Positions 17,726 to 28,329 of a DNA stretch of 64,000 nt are shown one piece after another. A program made the position numbers and the translations under genes. Source of the DNA: Bacillus sp. DNRA2 (lineage in GTDB: Bacteria > Bacillota > Bacilli > Bacillales > Cytobacillaceae); NCBI RefSeq assembly GCF_012843265.1, contig NZ_JABAIT010000020.1:20927-84926 (forward strand), given 5' to 3'. The notes beneath the pieces are model-generated. The model did not search any database. It worked only from the letters and a program-made list of their open reading frames with translations, and was not told the origin of the DNA. Every line of letters starts with the position of its first letter. The first letter of the stretch is position 1.

Positions 17726-19579
17726 CTACTGTTCGCTCCGACTAAAGCGTAGCAAATCACCATTAATAATTTTATCTGAAAAATCAAGCTCTGTTTTTGC
17801 TGCTTCGATAAATGGTTCACAGCTAGTTTTATCGCTAGCCTCACCAGTATTCTTGCGATAGCAAGTATCCTTTGTAAAGACATAATCCTTTGTAATAAAA
17901 CAACCATCCCTTAACACGGTAAACTCATCTCGATTTTTCGCAAACAAGTCATCCCCAAATTGAATGGTTCCCTTTGTCGAAATTCCCAACAAGTGAAGAA
18001 GCGTTGGCTTCACATCAATTTGACCTGATACAGTTGAGATCGTTTGACCCGTTTGACCTGGGATATGAATAATAAACGGCACCCTTTGCAGCTGTGTACT
18101 TTCAAATGGTGTAATTTCTTTTCCTAGAAACTCACTCATCGCTTTGTGATGATTCTCAGAAATTCCATAATGGTCTCCATAAAGAATGATGATGCTGTTC
18201 TCGTATAAACCTTCATCCTTTAATTTCTTTATAAAGTGCTTCAATGCTTCATCAGTATATCGGACCGTTACAAAATAGTTGTTAACCGTGTCATCATCTG
18301 AAGTAAATGGTTCAATATACCGATCTTCATCCGCAATTTCAAACGGAAAATGATTGGTTAACGTGATAAATTTTGCATAAAACGGCTGTGGCATTTCCTG
18401 TAAGTGCTGGATCGATTGTTCGAAGAATTCACGATCCTTCAGTCCCCAGCCAATCGAATTTGTTTCGTTTATATCAAAGTCTTCCATTGCATAAAAGCGG
18501 TCATACCCCAAAGACTTGTACATGATATCGCGATTCCAAAACGTTTTATTATTGGCATGGAGAGAAGCCGTAAAATAACCATTTTCCGATAAAATTTCAG
18601 GTGTCGCATTGTATTCATTGGCAGCGTGAGTGAAAAAGACCGCCCCTCTGCTAAGCGGATACAGTGAATTTTCAACAATAAACTCCGAGTCCGATGTTTT
18701 TCCCTGACCAGTTTGATGATAAAATTGATCAAAGTAATAGCTTTCCTTAATAAATTCATTTAGAAAAGGTGTAATTTCTTGACCATTGACCGTTTTGTTG
18801 ATGACAAAATTTTGCATTGACTCCATCGAAACTAAGATTACATTCTTTCCTTTAGCTGCTCCGTATAATTCCGGATTAATCCCCTTATAATTGGCATTGA
18901 TGAAATTTTCAATTTCTACTAATTCACTGCCATCGGCCAACGTCCGTTGGGCGGAAGATTTAGATTGTAAAAACACATCATAAAGCTGGTAGTTATACGC
19001 ACCGATGTTTTTGATGAGCATTTCCCGATCGAAAGTTCTTGTTAATAATTGCGGTCGCTGTGTCTCCGCTAACCCCAGATGAAAAAAGCCGATTGCAAGG
19101 GCGATGAGTAAATAAATCCGACGTTCCTGTTTGGTAAAATGGATAAACCGAAAGCGCTTTGGATTGTATTTTGTAAGTGCAAGTAAAATAAAAAAGTCAG
19201 TAAAGAAAAACAAATCAGTGATTTTTAGGAGCTCATCAAAACTGCTGCCGAGATCGGTTAAATTGCTTGTTTGGAACAGTACCGGAATCGTTAAAAAGTC
19301 ATTAAAAAACCGATAAAACAGTACGTTCCCTAATAACAAAGCCGACAATAAAAAATGGGCCATCAGAATGTAGCGAACTCGTTTCGTTTCCTTTAAGAAC
19401 AAACTAATGCCAAAAATAAATAATAGAAAACTAAGTGGATTAATCAACAATATGATTTCTTGAATGATATTATCTATTTTTATATCAAAACAAGTTTTAT
19501 AGACGATGTAAGTTTTTATCCATAGCAATAGAGCCGCAATATAAATCATCGGCTGTTTTGCCTGTATTTTGTTTAGCAT
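17726..19579 (-). CDS. yqgS: LTA synthase family protein YqgS
   Basis: A 617-residue membrane enzyme that transfers glycerol-phosphate from phosphatidylglycerol in lipoteichoic acid synthesis (YqgS is a minor LtaS paralog in B. subtilis). Five N-terminal membrane segments fill residues 1–175. The extracellular sulfatase-fold domain has SMESMQN (metal Glu near 253), [10 protein letters not shown] with the catalytic Thr near 295, and YGDHYG. The ATG follows AGGAGGTG. It is 56 nt upstream of yqgT in the same direction; both act on the envelope. Confidence 0.92.
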   Translation of the reverse strand: MLNKIQAKQPMIYIAALLLWIKTYIVYKTCFDIKIDNIIQEIILLINPLSFLLFIFGISLFLKETKRVRYILMAHFLLSALLLGNVLFYRFFNDFLTIPVLFQTSNLTDLGSSFDELLKITDLFFFTDFFILLALTKYNPKRFRFIHFTKQERRIYLLIALAIGFFHLGLAETQRPQLLTRTFDREMLIKNIGAYNYQLYDVFLQSKSSAQRTLADGSELVEIENFINANYKGINPELYGAAKGKNVILVSMESMQNFVINKTVNGQEITPFLNEFIKESYYFDQFYHQTGQGKTSDSEFIVENSLYPLSRGAVFFTHAANEYNATPEILSENGYFTASLHANNKTFWNRDIMYKSLGYDRFYAMEDFDINETNSIGWGLKDREFFEQSIQHLQEMPQPFYAKFITLTNHFPFEIADEDRYIEPFTSDDDTVNNYFVTVRYTDEALKHFIKKLKDEGLYENSIIILYGDHYGISENHHKAMSEFLGKEITPFESTQLQRVPFIIHIPGQTGQTISTVSGQIDVKPTLLHLLGISTKGTIQFGDDLFAKNRDEFTVLRDGCFITKDYVFTKDTCYRKNTGEASDKTSCEPFIEAAKTELDFSDKIINGDLLRFSRSEQ

Positions 19580-19709
19580 AGGTGCACCTCCTAATCATTA
19601 AGCTTGTACTATGTATATTAACTCTATCATATACGTATTTCTATATAAAAAGACGAAAAAGCAACCGAAAAAGTTTCAATATTTTGGATGATTTGACTAT
19701 AAAAAAAAA

Positions 19710-19734
19710 CCCGCCTACAAGACGAGTTTTTTTG
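19710..19734 (-). terminator. Terminator after glcK
   Basis: Minus strand AACTCG / CGGGTT (one G·T pair) followed by a run of nine T, immediately after the glcK stop. Confidence 0.65.
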
Positions 19735-20706
19735 CTATTTTTTATTCAATACAAGCCATGCAGCTCCAATGACTCCTGCGTCATTACCAAGTGTCGCCAA
19801 AACAATTTGGGTTGATTTTGCCACTCGCGGGAATGCATAACGCCCAAAATACTCCCTAACAGGTGTCAACAGAACGTCACCAGCCTTGGAAACACCACCG
19901 CCGACGACGATTTTCTCCGGATTCAATGTATTGGCTACATTTGATAAAGCGAGCCCTAAATAGCGCGCTACTTCATCAACAACTTTCACTGCAGTTGAGT
20001 CTCCATTTCTTGCTGCATCAAACACGTCCTTTGCCGTGACAATCCCTGTTTTCCGATAGAGCTTTATGAGTTCCTCTTCCTTAACACCCGCTTGAAGCAA
20101 ATAGTACTTGGCAATCTTCACAATTCCAGTTGCCGATGCGACCGTTTCGAGACAGCCTGTTTTGCCACAGTTACATGGTGCTCCACCTTCTATGATCACG
20201 GTTGTATGACCAATTTCACCTGCAGCACCATGGATACCTTGGACAATTTCGCCATTGACAATGACGCCCCCGCCAACACCGGTTCCTAGCGTGACACACA
20301 CAACATCCTTCGCACCATTACCGGCACCTTTCCACATTTCACCCAATGCGGCACAGTTGGCATCATTATCTATGATCGTCCGAAGTGAAGTATCTTTTTC
20401 CATGATTTCTTGCAGTGGATAGGCGTTTTTCCAACCTAAATTCACCGCTTCGTAAATCATTCCTGTTTCAAGATCAATTGGGCCAGGTGCCCCCATCCCA
20501 ATCCCGAGTAGATCCGCTTTTGTTTTCCCTAGTTCAAACAGCTTTTGCTCAAGTGCTCTGGCAATATTTTTCGTAATATTTCTGCCTTCGTTTTTCACTT
20601 CAGTGGGAATTTCCCATTTTTCGATGATTTCCCCTGCTTGCGTGACAAAAGCCAGCTTTGTTGTGGTACCACCCAGGTCAACGCCAAAGATCCATTTTTC
20701 GGTCAA
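19735..20706 (-). CDS. glcK: ROK-family glucokinase
   Basis: A 323-residue cytosolic kinase forming glucose-6-phosphate. The ATP-binding motif VDLGGTTTK is at residues 9–17, the sugar site contains DNDANCAALGE, and the ROK zinc motif reads CNCGKTGC. A GTG three codons earlier is possible, but the TTG at 20706 has AGGTGAGGG upstream and avoids overlapping yqgQ. It is paired with yqgQ as in B. subtilis. Confidence 0.93.
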   Translation of the reverse strand: MTEKWIFGVDLGGTTTKLAFVTQAGEIIEKWEIPTEVKNEGRNITKNIARALEQKLFELGKTKADLLGIGMGAPGPIDLETGMIYEAVNLGWKNAYPLQEIMEKDTSLRTIIDNDANCAALGEMWKGAGNGAKDVVCVTLGTGVGGGVIVNGEIVQGIHGAAGEIGHTTVIIEGGAPCNCGKTGCLETVASATGIVKIAKYYLLQAGVKEEELIKLYRKTGIVTAKDVFDAARNGDSTAVKVVDEVARYLGLALSNVANTLNPEKIVVGGGVSKAGDVLLTPVREYFGRYAFPRVAKSTQIVLATLGNDAGVIGAAWLVLNKK

Positions 20707-20711
20707 GTCCC

Positions 20712-20924
20712 TCACCTGTTTCTTTCTTTTTGTTCTCTTTCAAATTGAATTTCATGACGTAAAACCTGGAGTGCGACTTGAAGTTCATTTTTATCAATTA
20801 ATTTTGAAAAATAAAGCTCTTTAATTTCTTCCTCCATGAGTTCAAGCGTCGCCAATCGGTCTCCAACATAAATAACCGTACCAAAGCGTTTTAAAAATTG
20901 TTGAATATCATAAATTGTTTTCAT
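20712..20924 (-). CDS. yqgQ: YqgQ family protein
   Basis: A 70-residue helical protein starting MKTIYDIQQFLKRFGTVIYVG, the YqgQ (DUF910) signature. The ATG follows GGGGT at 6 nt. It sits 5 nt before the chosen glcK start, so the two are translated from one message. The family is DNA-binding-like by structure, with unknown function. Confidence 0.88.
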   Translation of the reverse strand: MKTIYDIQQFLKRFGTVIYVGDRLATLELMEEEIKELYFSKLIDKNELQVALQVLRHEIQFEREQKERNR

Positions 20925-21037
20925 TGCTCTACCCCACATTCCTCATTCAACTCAAATTATAAAGCAAACGAGAAAAGGGCTCAAGCGATATAACGTGCAT
21001 CGTGCTAACATAATCAAAGGACCTAAACCTTTGATTC

Positions 21038-22501
21038 TTAACGGTCTGGGTCCTTTGGATGCAAAAAGCGTGGTCTTCTATTTTTTAACGGGATTGGAGC
21101 ACGGAATAATACGTCACGGAATGCCCGATAATTAAAAGGGATAAATGGCCATAGGTAAGGGACTCCGAACGAATTCATTCTTGCCAGCATGATAATGAAT
21201 AAGACAATGCCTATCATGATTCCGTAAGCATGGAACATTCCTGTTAAAATCAGTAGCACAATTCGTATCACACGGTTTGCGAGTGACATTTCGTAGCTTG
21301 GTGTAGCAAATGTCCCGATACCGGCAACCGCCAAATACAAAATGACTTCGTTTGTAAATAATCCTACCTCAACAGCAACCTGTCCAATCATCAATGCCGC
21401 CACAAGTCCAAGTGCCGTTGCCAATGATGAAGGCGTATGAATCGCCGCCATCCGCAAAATATCCATCCCAATTTCCGCTAATAAAAATTGCAGCAAAAGG
21501 GGAACTTTACCCGGCTCATTTGGTCCGATAAACGCCATACTCTTTGGAACCAATTCAGGATCAATCGCAAATAAATACCAGATTGGTAATAAAAATATCG
21601 ATGCCCAAACTGCAAAATGGCGAACAAGGCGTAAATACGCACCAATGACAGGTTTATTTCGGTACTCCTCCGCATGCTGTAAATGATGCCAGAACGTGGT
21701 TGGAGTGATCATTACACTCGGTGAACCGTCCACCATAACAAGTACATGTCCCTCATACAGATGAGTTGCTGCCGTATCTGGGCGCTCTGTGTACCGTACA
21801 ACCGGATAGGGATTGAAATGTCGCCCCGAAATAAATTCCTCTACCGTCTTCTCAGCCATCGGCAGACCATCGGTATCAATTTTTGATATAGAGTCCTTCA
21901 CCTGCTTGACGATTTCCGGGTCGGCAATGTCATCGATGTAACAAATGACAATATCGGTTTTCGAACGTCTCCCCACTTGTAAATATTCCATTCGCAGTGT
22001 TCGGTCGCGAACTCTTCGTCTTGTCAGAGCTGTGTTAAACACGATTGTTTCAACAAAGCCGTCACGCGAGCCACGCACGACTCTCTCAATGTCCGGCTCT
22101 TGTGGACCACGAACGGGATAGGTCCGAGCATCAATCAAAATGATTTGGTCAATTCCATCTATAACCAATGCCGTCGGTCCAGCTAATACGGTATCAACAA
22201 CCTTATCCAAATCATCCTCTGTAGCTATTTCAACATAAGGAAGATTGGTTTTCATCAATTTCTCGAGCGCATTAGGCTCAAGCTCTTCTTTTTCAAGCTT
22301 TGCTAAAAACTTCATTAAAAGGTGGAGGAGATCATCTTTTACGAGACCATCTATTAAAAAAAGCGTCATATTACGCCCAGCGTATTCGAGATCCAGCTGA
22401 ATCACATCAAAGCTTTTACCTACTCCGAGTTCTGTTTTTAAAAAGGATATATTTTCATCAAAATTCTTTTTCACAGGATTTTTCATTGGTTTATCTGTCA
22501 T
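21038..22501 (-). CDS. GerA/SpoVAF-family spore germination protein
   Basis: A 487-residue membrane protein with a soluble N-terminal half and four to five membrane segments from residue 290 onward. GerA-family hallmarks are RTYPVRGPQEPDIERVVRG, FNTALTRRRVRDRTL, GRRSKTDIV, VMVDGSPSVMITPTTFW and the final FVPYLWPF-like region. It resembles SpoVAF more than a full GerAA receptor subunit and has no GerB or GerC partner next to it. It should act in the spore inner membrane; expression would be in the forespore, but no SigG site was identified. Confidence 0.85.
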   Translation of the reverse strand: MTDKPMKNPVKKNFDENISFLKTELGVGKSFDVIQLDLEYAGRNMTLFLIDGLVKDDLLHLLMKFLAKLEKEELEPNALEKLMKTNLPYVEIATEDDLDKVVDTVLAGPTALVIDGIDQIILIDARTYPVRGPQEPDIERVVRGSRDGFVETIVFNTALTRRRVRDRTLRMEYLQVGRRSKTDIVICYIDDIADPEIVKQVKDSISKIDTDGLPMAEKTVEEFISGRHFNPYPVVRYTERPDTAATHLYEGHVLVMVDGSPSVMITPTTFWHHLQHAEEYRNKPVIGAYLRLVRHFAVWASIFLLPIWYLFAIDPELVPKSMAFIGPNEPGKVPLLLQFLLAEIGMDILRMAAIHTPSSLATALGLVAALMIGQVAVEVGLFTNEVILYLAVAGIGTFATPSYEMSLANRVIRIVLLILTGMFHAYGIMIGIVLFIIMLARMNSFGVPYLWPFIPFNYRAFRDVLFRAPIPLKNRRPRFLHPKDPDR

Positions 22502-22661
22502 CCCTGCCAATCCCCCTAGCCCTTGTCAGTACATGTTTTTTACATATTACATATCCATCATCGACAACAACAAGGAAAAACATACCAGTTTTATTTCCTA
22601 GAAAATACGAATGCTTACTGAAAAATAGTCTGTGTTTTAGCTTAGTGTTGATTTTACGCAA

Positions 22662-22792
22662 GTTGATTGGAGCGGAAGGCACGAAGACTCCTGCGGGAGT
22701 AGCTGGTATGGGAGACCCCACAGGCGCGAATGCGCCGAGGAGGCTCCCAACTAGCCCCTAAGGTGCGCGAAGTGCCTGCAGCGGAAATCAAC
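22662..22792. repeat. 131-bp Bacillaceae interspersed repeat (type A) between gluP and the germination gene
   Basis: GC-rich island in AT-rich DNA, bounded by an imperfect inverted repeat: GTTGATT at the left edge pairs with AATCAAC at the right, and GGCAC with GTGCC just inside. Internal hairpins are ACTCC/GGAGT, GGGAG/CTCCC and GGCGC/GCGCC. The wording 'agcggaaggcacgaagac…ctgcgggag…gaggaggctccc' matches a repeat I know from many Bacillus-type genomes. It encodes no credible protein. Confidence 0.75.
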
Positions 22793-22811
22793 ATTCATGT
22801 TTAACGCAGAC

Positions 22812-22851
22812 TAAAAAAGATGAAGCCAACATAATTCTTGTCGGCTTCATC
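22812..22851 (-). terminator. Terminator after gluP
   Basis: Minus strand GATGAAGCC / GGCTTCATC with a 15-nt loop followed by TTTTTT. Confidence 0.85.
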
Positions 22852-22883
22852 CAATTCAAATAGAATCCTATATTCATAAGCAA

Positions 22884-24428
22884 TTATTGCGTCAAATATC
22901 CATCGATTTCTTTCAGTAAATTCTTATATTCTTTTTTGTCTGGTTCAATTTTCGATGCGGCTTTAGCATTTTCCTTCGCTTTGGTTAACTCATGATTATT
23001 TATATTTAAAAGAGCCAAATTGTAAAATGCTTCATGGAAAGTCGGGTCGATATCAGTGACCTTTAATAAATGCTGTTCAGCTTCATCTGTCATTCCCTTC
23101 TGAATTTCCACGTATGACAATAAAAACAGTAAATCAGCTTTTTCATCTCCACTTGCTTTAACATCCTTTAACACGGTATAGGCCTGATCATAGTCCTCTT
23201 TTTCCACATACATCTGCGCTAATACAAAACTTGAATGAGCATCTAATACTCTTGTTGATTCACCATAACCATACTGCAGTCCAAAGAAAATCAAGGCTGC
23301 ACTAATAATTGTAAAGAGTCCTTGCAGTAATGGCTTCCGTGCTTTTGGAAAGTGAGTGATTCCAGCTGCGATAAATCCACCGACGAGACCACCAATATGC
23401 CCCGCATTATCGATACCCTGAACTGTAAAACCGAATACCAAATTCAATCCAATCACAAACAGGATATTCATCCCCATGGTTCGGAAAAATAATTTCGGGT
23501 ACATCACACCAAAATATAAAAGCGCTCCAAAACAGCCAAATATTGCACCACTTGCTCCAGCTGACATATTGGGACTTGTCACAAAACTAGCAAGTGTTCC
23601 AAAGAAACCAGCCAAAAGGTATATGAACATAAATCGGACATTACCAAAAATTCGTTCCACGAGTGGACCCATATAAAATAATGCCAACGAATTCATAAAA
23701 AGATGCAAAAAACCAATATGCAGAAAAATCGGTGTGAAAAAGCGCCACCATTCTCCTTCTAACATTAGCGGATTAAACTTAGCGCCAAACTTGATGAGTG
23801 TCGCTGAATTGGTACTGCTCCCCATGAATTCCATCAGGATAAAAACGGCAATTTGCAACAGTAAAAATACATATGTAAAACGCGGTTTACCATTGTGAAA
23901 AATGGCTTTTTCCTGTTTTGCTTTTTTTACTAAAAATTCAAGTGTTGCTTGCTTCAAAGTCAAGATTTCTTGTGAATCATAATCCTTCTCCATCGTAATC
24001 GGTATTGGTTGCGTGAAAAAATCTGAAAGTTGAGCAATTGTATCCTCAAGCTTGCTTGACTGCACTAACACCGTTTGGACGTTGGTCTTCTTGCTACCGG
24101 GTACTTGGTAAGCTTTTTCAATCCGAAACTGATAATCGTCGACAGGAGGATTAGGGGTTAGATAGACATTGACCATCTGTAATTCCCCTCTCAAATACCG
24201 CTTTCTATATCTTTCAGCGATACTTGCAATGGCTTCAATATCTCGTTGCATCCAATTGCTCCAATCGACGTTATGGCGCAGTAAACGAATGATTTGTGCC
24301 CCTTTAATCGATGTATTTTCAAGCCAGAGTTCCCAATCGTTTCCTTTCATTTGCAGTAAACGATAGTTATGCTCCGTTACGAAGTAATTCGCCAACCTCC
24401 AAAATAAATAATCTTCATTGGAATTCAC
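22884..24428 (-). CDS. gluP: Rhomboid intramembrane serine protease GluP (YqgP) with TPR tail
   Basis: A 514-residue rhomboid. About 175 cytosolic residues precede the first membrane segment; the rhomboid core has WWRFFTPIFLHIGFLHLFMNS, catalytic Ser near residue 294 in GASGAIFG and catalytic His near 344 in NAGHIGG. The last 130 residues form two to three TPR repeats. The B. subtilis ortholog cleaves membrane proteins, including the magnesium transporter MgtE, with FtsH. The GTG start with AGGGG upstream was chosen over a longer frame from 24464. Confidence 0.93.
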   Translation of the reverse strand: MNSNEDYLFWRLANYFVTEHNYRLLQMKGNDWELWLENTSIKGAQIIRLLRHNVDWSNWMQRDIEAIASIAERYRKRYLRGELQMVNVYLTPNPPVDDYQFRIEKAYQVPGSKKTNVQTVLVQSSKLEDTIAQLSDFFTQPIPITMEKDYDSQEILTLKQATLEFLVKKAKQEKAIFHNGKPRFTYVFLLLQIAVFILMEFMGSSTNSATLIKFGAKFNPLMLEGEWWRFFTPIFLHIGFLHLFMNSLALFYMGPLVERIFGNVRFMFIYLLAGFFGTLASFVTSPNMSAGASGAIFGCFGALLYFGVMYPKLFFRTMGMNILFVIGLNLVFGFTVQGIDNAGHIGGLVGGFIAAGITHFPKARKPLLQGLFTIISAALIFFGLQYGYGESTRVLDAHSSFVLAQMYVEKEDYDQAYTVLKDVKASGDEKADLLFLLSYVEIQKGMTDEAEQHLLKVTDIDPTFHEAFYNLALLNINNHELTKAKENAKAASKIEPDKKEYKNLLKEIDGYLTQ

Positions 24429-24540
24429 CGTTTCCCCTACTTTCTCTATACAACGGAAAATCAAGTTGTTTTGTTAAGGTCAATCATACTTCCATATTAT
24501 AAACTATATTCATTTGGAAACCTAAGGATTAACAACTAAG

Positions 24541-24662
24541 AAAAGCGTAAGGCGCCCGGTTATCGGCGACAAGCACAAGTCGAGCCGGCCGGAAGGTTGC
24601 CTTTTACCTTCTGGACGGATTGGCTTGTGACCTCGAGCCGATGGCGCCTGGAGCTAGACACT
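24541..24662. repeat. Interspersed repeat (type B) upstream of gluP
   Basis: About 120 bp, GC-rich, with nested self-complementary arms: AGGCGCC/GGCGCCT at the outside, TCGGC/GCCGA, ACAAGC/GCTTGT, and GAAGGT/ACCTTC at the centre, so the whole unit can fold into one long hairpin. The text 'aagcgtaaggcgccc…gcgcctggagctagac' matches a second well-known Bacillus intergenic repeat. No coding capacity. Confidence 0.75.
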
Positions 24663-24696
24663 AAACTTTGTTCAATACTTATACTTTCTTTACACG

Positions 24697-24726
24697 TAAA
24701 AAAGACCCGAAAACAATCGAGTCTTT
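24697..24726 (-). terminator. Terminator after the yqgO-like gene
   Basis: Minus strand AAAGAC / GTCTTT with a 14-nt loop followed by TTTTT, overlapping the stop codon of the small gene. Confidence 0.6.
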
Positions 24727-24917
24727 TACCTTGCAGCTGGGCGAGAAAACATAGTTTGCATCATTTTATCTCGAACCCCAGGCATACTGAGAATCGAGCC
24801 GACAAAGAGGCGGCGGGTGAATCCACTGCCAAGCAACAAATTAAGAATTCGATAGCGATTCTTGATCGCTAAAAAACCAGCCAAGCCAATCATAAAAATG
24901 GACGTTAATGTTTTCAT
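24726..24917 (-). CDS. yqgO: Small basic membrane-associated protein, YqgO-like
   Basis: A 63-residue protein with one N-terminal hydrophobic segment (MKTLTSIFMIGLAGFLAI) followed by a basic stretch and an amphipathic end. AGGAGG is 10 nt before the chosen ATG; an earlier in-frame ATG directly abuts the ribosome binding site. Position between gluP and the yqgN cluster suggests YqgO, but similarity was judged by eye only. The function is unknown. Confidence 0.55.
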   Translation of the reverse strand: MKTLTSIFMIGLAGFLAIKNRYRILNLLLGSGFTRRLFVGSILSMPGVRDKMMQTMFSRPAAR

Positions 24918-24979
24918 GTTAATCATCCCTCCTGTGCTTATTTTGGGTTAAACAATGAAAAAATATCCTAAAACAAGAA

Positions 24980-25006
24980 AGACCACCGATTTCGGCAGCC
25001 TTTGGT
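24980..25006 (-). terminator. Terminator after ldh
   Basis: Minus strand stem built on CCGAAATCGG and AAAG/CTTT with a few mismatches, followed by TTTCTTGTTTT, 12 nt after the ldh stop. Confidence 0.65.
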
Positions 25007-25017
25007 ATTAAATAAAT

Positions 25018-26001
<984 letters not shown>

Positions 26002-26045
26002 TTATTATTATATCCAACATTGAAAAATTCATTTGTCGATTTACA

Positions 26046-26831
26046 TTACAACATATAAAAGTAACATAATATACCACTTATCACTGCAAGAAGGCCCGAA
26101 AGTAAATTGACTGCATCGTTATTTAGGAACGATATCCCTCTGATTTTTCGGCTTGGATGATTGCAATGAGTCTTCTTTTCAGTTTCCGACTGACAGATAG
26201 AACAACGATAGGCAACTTGCAGAAAAGCTCCGAGGAGTGTATCGAATACGTTGCCGAGGAAGCCGAATAGAAAAATGTATAGGAGTTGAAAAATACTTAT
26301 TTCAAAAAGCAAATAAACCATGACGGCAATCAACAACGCACCGGCAAGACTTGCATTCGTTCCAAGCCAACTGATTGCACCCGATGTCCCCTTTTCGGAA
26401 CGTTTAAAAGTTCTAAGAAAAAATGGCTTTTGCTTACTTAATGTGCCAATTTCCGAAGCCCACGTATCAGAATTGGCACTGGCACTGGCAATGGCAAATG
26501 CCACTAACCACAGTTGATTATGATCATAAGCGAACATCAAACTAGTCATGGCTGCAATTCCACCGTTTGCGACAACCTGAAGCCAATCACGCTGAGAACC
26601 CTTTTCAAGTTTTTGATCTAGCTTTCTTTTTTTGGATCGTTTATATTTCGACCAGAAGCTAGAGGTAAAGAAAAACATCCCTAATACGACAAAACCACGC
26701 CAACCAAAGCCGAGTGCAACAGCACCCCCGACTATAGCAGCAGCAACTCCCCCTGTACGGGTTAAAAGCCTTTGCTTATAACCTCCATACGCACCAATGA
26801 TAATCAGACCATAAATAAAAATATCATCCAT
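26046..26831 (-). CDS. DUF92 (TMEM19-like) membrane protein
   Basis: A 261-residue protein with six or seven membrane segments and the DUF92 signatures TRTGGVAAAIVGGAVALGFGW, SANSDTWASEIGTLS and GFLGNVFDTLLGA, ending in HPSRKIRGISFLNNDAVNLLS. Some DUF92 relatives are phytyl-phosphate kinases in plants; the bacterial role is unknown. The chosen ATG overlaps the yqgN stop by 8 nt (ATGGATGA), which implies coupled translation; the frame is open 17 codons further upstream. Confidence 0.82.
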   Translation of the reverse strand: MDDIFIYGLIIIGAYGGYKQRLLTRTGGVAAAIVGGAVALGFGWRGFVVLGMFFFTSSFWSKYKRSKKRKLDQKLEKGSQRDWLQVVANGGIAAMTSLMFAYDHNQLWLVAFAIASASANSDTWASEIGTLSKQKPFFLRTFKRSEKGTSGAISWLGTNASLAGALLIAVMVYLLFEISIFQLLYIFLFGFLGNVFDTLLGAFLQVAYRCSICQSETEKKTHCNHPSRKIRGISFLNNDAVNLLSGLLAVISGILCYFYML

Positions 26832-27390
26832 TTGTTCTAATAACCTCATGATTGGTGATGATTTTGGCAACGGGTAAATCATGTCCTTCTACCGGTATGT
26901 CCTCAACCATTTGCACGTCGAAGGCTAATGATATCGTCGAACCATGATAATTTCGCAAAAAACGATCATAATATCCACCACCAAATCCGAGTCTATATCC
27001 CTGTTTATTTAAGGACAAACCTGGCACAAGCAAAAGGTCGATTTTACCAATCGGAATTTCGCTTGTCATGACCTCAATCGGTTCATACAGTCCAAAGAAT
27101 ATCGATTCGAGCTGTGAAAAGGTTTCTAGCTTACGAAACTGAAGCGATTTGTCAGCCGGATTGCATTTAGCGGCAACGACTATTTTGTTTTGTTCCCATG
27201 CTTTTCTGATGATTTGATATGTATCTACTTCAGGAGGATTTGAAATGGTTAGGCCGATTGTGTTCGCATTTAACCAATCTGAATCCTGAAACAGGGTTTG
27301 GGCAATACGATATGATTGGTCTTCATATTGCGGCTTGGTGATTGAGGACAATATATCTTTCATTTGCTTGCGAAGTTGTTTTTTATCCAT
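26824..27390 (-). CDS. yqgN: 5-formyltetrahydrofolate cyclo-ligase
   Basis: A 188-residue enzyme converting 5-formyl-THF to 5,10-methenyl-THF with ATP. It begins MDKKQLRKQMKDILSSI and carries the family core LLVPGLSLNKQGYRLGFGGGYYDRFL, with basic phosphate-binding residues in KCNPADKSLQFRK. It is the first gene of a two-gene unit with the DUF92 protein and sits just downstream of rpmG. Confidence 0.92.
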   Translation of the reverse strand: MDKKQLRKQMKDILSSITKPQYEDQSYRIAQTLFQDSDWLNANTIGLTISNPPEVDTYQIIRKAWEQNKIVVAAKCNPADKSLQFRKLETFSQLESIFFGLYEPIEVMTSEIPIGKIDLLLVPGLSLNKQGYRLGFGGGYYDRFLRNYHGSTISLAFDVQMVEDIPVEGHDLPVAKIITNHEVIRTNG

Positions 27391-27426
27391 TCTCTCTCCC
27401 CTTCTCTACCAGTATATTTTTAGACA

Positions 27427-27455
27427 ACAAAAAAAGCAGCAGGAAGCCCCACTGC
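27427..27455 (-). terminator. Terminator after rpmG
   Basis: Minus strand AGCAG / CTGCT stem with a G-rich/C loop, followed by TTTTTTT, directly after the rpmG stop. Confidence 0.7.
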
Positions 27456-27605
27456 TTATTTTGTTTCACGATGTGCTGTTGTACGCTTTTCTCTTGGGCA
27501 ATATTTTTTAAGCTCAAGACGATCTGGGTTGTTACGTTTATTTTTTGTTGAAATATAGTTACGATCTCCACACTCAGTGCAAGCTAACGTAATGTTCACG
27601 CGCAT
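27456..27605 (-). CDS. rpmG: 50S ribosomal protein L33
   Basis: A 49-residue ribosomal protein, [20 protein letters not shown] at the start and HRETK at the end. Cys9 and Cys12 form one CXXC; the second pair is reduced to a single Cys36 (YCPREK), as in B. subtilis RpmGA. The ribosome binding site GGAGGGAAATTCT precedes the ATG. The gene is shorter than usual length cut-offs but unmistakable. Confidence 0.95.
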   Translation of the reverse strand: MRVNITLACTECGDRNYISTKNKRNNPDRLELKKYCPREKRTTAHRETK

Positions 27606-27666
27606 AGAATTTCCCTCCAAACCATAATACTAGTTCGTTCATACGACTTTTCTATAATATCATTTT

Positions 27667-28308
27667 TCATATTGAAAAGCTAGTGTGATTTTTTAAAACA
27701 GCTTTATTTAGATGGATGAGCTCTTCTTTGGACTCTCCAGCGATCATCCAAGTATTAGCCAATTTTGTTTGTGAGCCCGGTATATCCATATTAAATGTAA
27801 ACAAACTGTTTGATGGTCCATGAGCCATCGGTTGAAAATTCAAGGTTCCACTATTAGGACATTTCCAAAATTTATCACTATACACATTCCATATTGGTTG
27901 AACTGTATAATCCTTAATCACATTTCCGTTCATATGTCCATTAACTAAATACATGGTCCGCTTGGCCAAATGATAAATGACTTTTTCAATCGGTGAAAAG
28001 AACGTCAAATCATCTTGAGAAAAACGTTCAAAGCTATGCATGACAATAATCTTTAATTTCCGCATCTTTTCATTATGATTTGTCACAAATATATCAAATA
28101 GTTTTATTTTAGAATGAATGGCCCGTTGATTAACACGAACTGAAATTTGCTTTTCTGGAATTAGTTTTTCATTTCCGCTTTTAATCCAAAAGGTTTTCCC
28201 ATCAATCCATAAACCGATTTTCGGTATTAAGATGGTTTGAAGTCGTGAATGTGGGCTGGAATTCCGTTTTAGTCGGATCGAAAAACTGCTTGTTATTTTC
28301 GGTCTCAC
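27667..28308 (-). CDS. Protein of unknown function in the DUF4912/glycosyltransferase operon
   Basis: A 213-residue protein that I do not recognise. It has no signal peptide or membrane segment and is rich in basic and aromatic residues (KIGLWIDGKTFWIKSGNEK, HLAKRTMYLVNGHMNGNVIKDY). GTG start with GAGGGTGAC upstream at 5–6 nt. It follows the GT4 glycosyltransferase by 21 nt and is the last gene of the three-gene operon. No terminator stem is evident after the stop. Composition matches its neighbours. Confidence 0.7.
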   Translation of the reverse strand: MRPKITSSFSIRLKRNSSPHSRLQTILIPKIGLWIDGKTFWIKSGNEKLIPEKQISVRVNQRAIHSKIKLFDIFVTNHNEKMRKLKIIVMHSFERFSQDDLTFFSPIEKVIYHLAKRTMYLVNGHMNGNVIKDYTVQPIWNVYSDKFWKCPNSGTLNFQPMAHGPSNSLFTFNMDIPGSQTKLANTWMIAGESKEELIHLNKAVLKNHTSFSI

Positions 28309-28329
28309 GAATTGTCACCCTCTCTTTGA

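Noticed and set aside
22300..22761. 153-codon plus-strand open frame crossing the type A repeat
   Set aside because: It is antisense to the germination gene for half its length and then runs through a non-coding repeat; no ribosome binding site and no recognisable protein.
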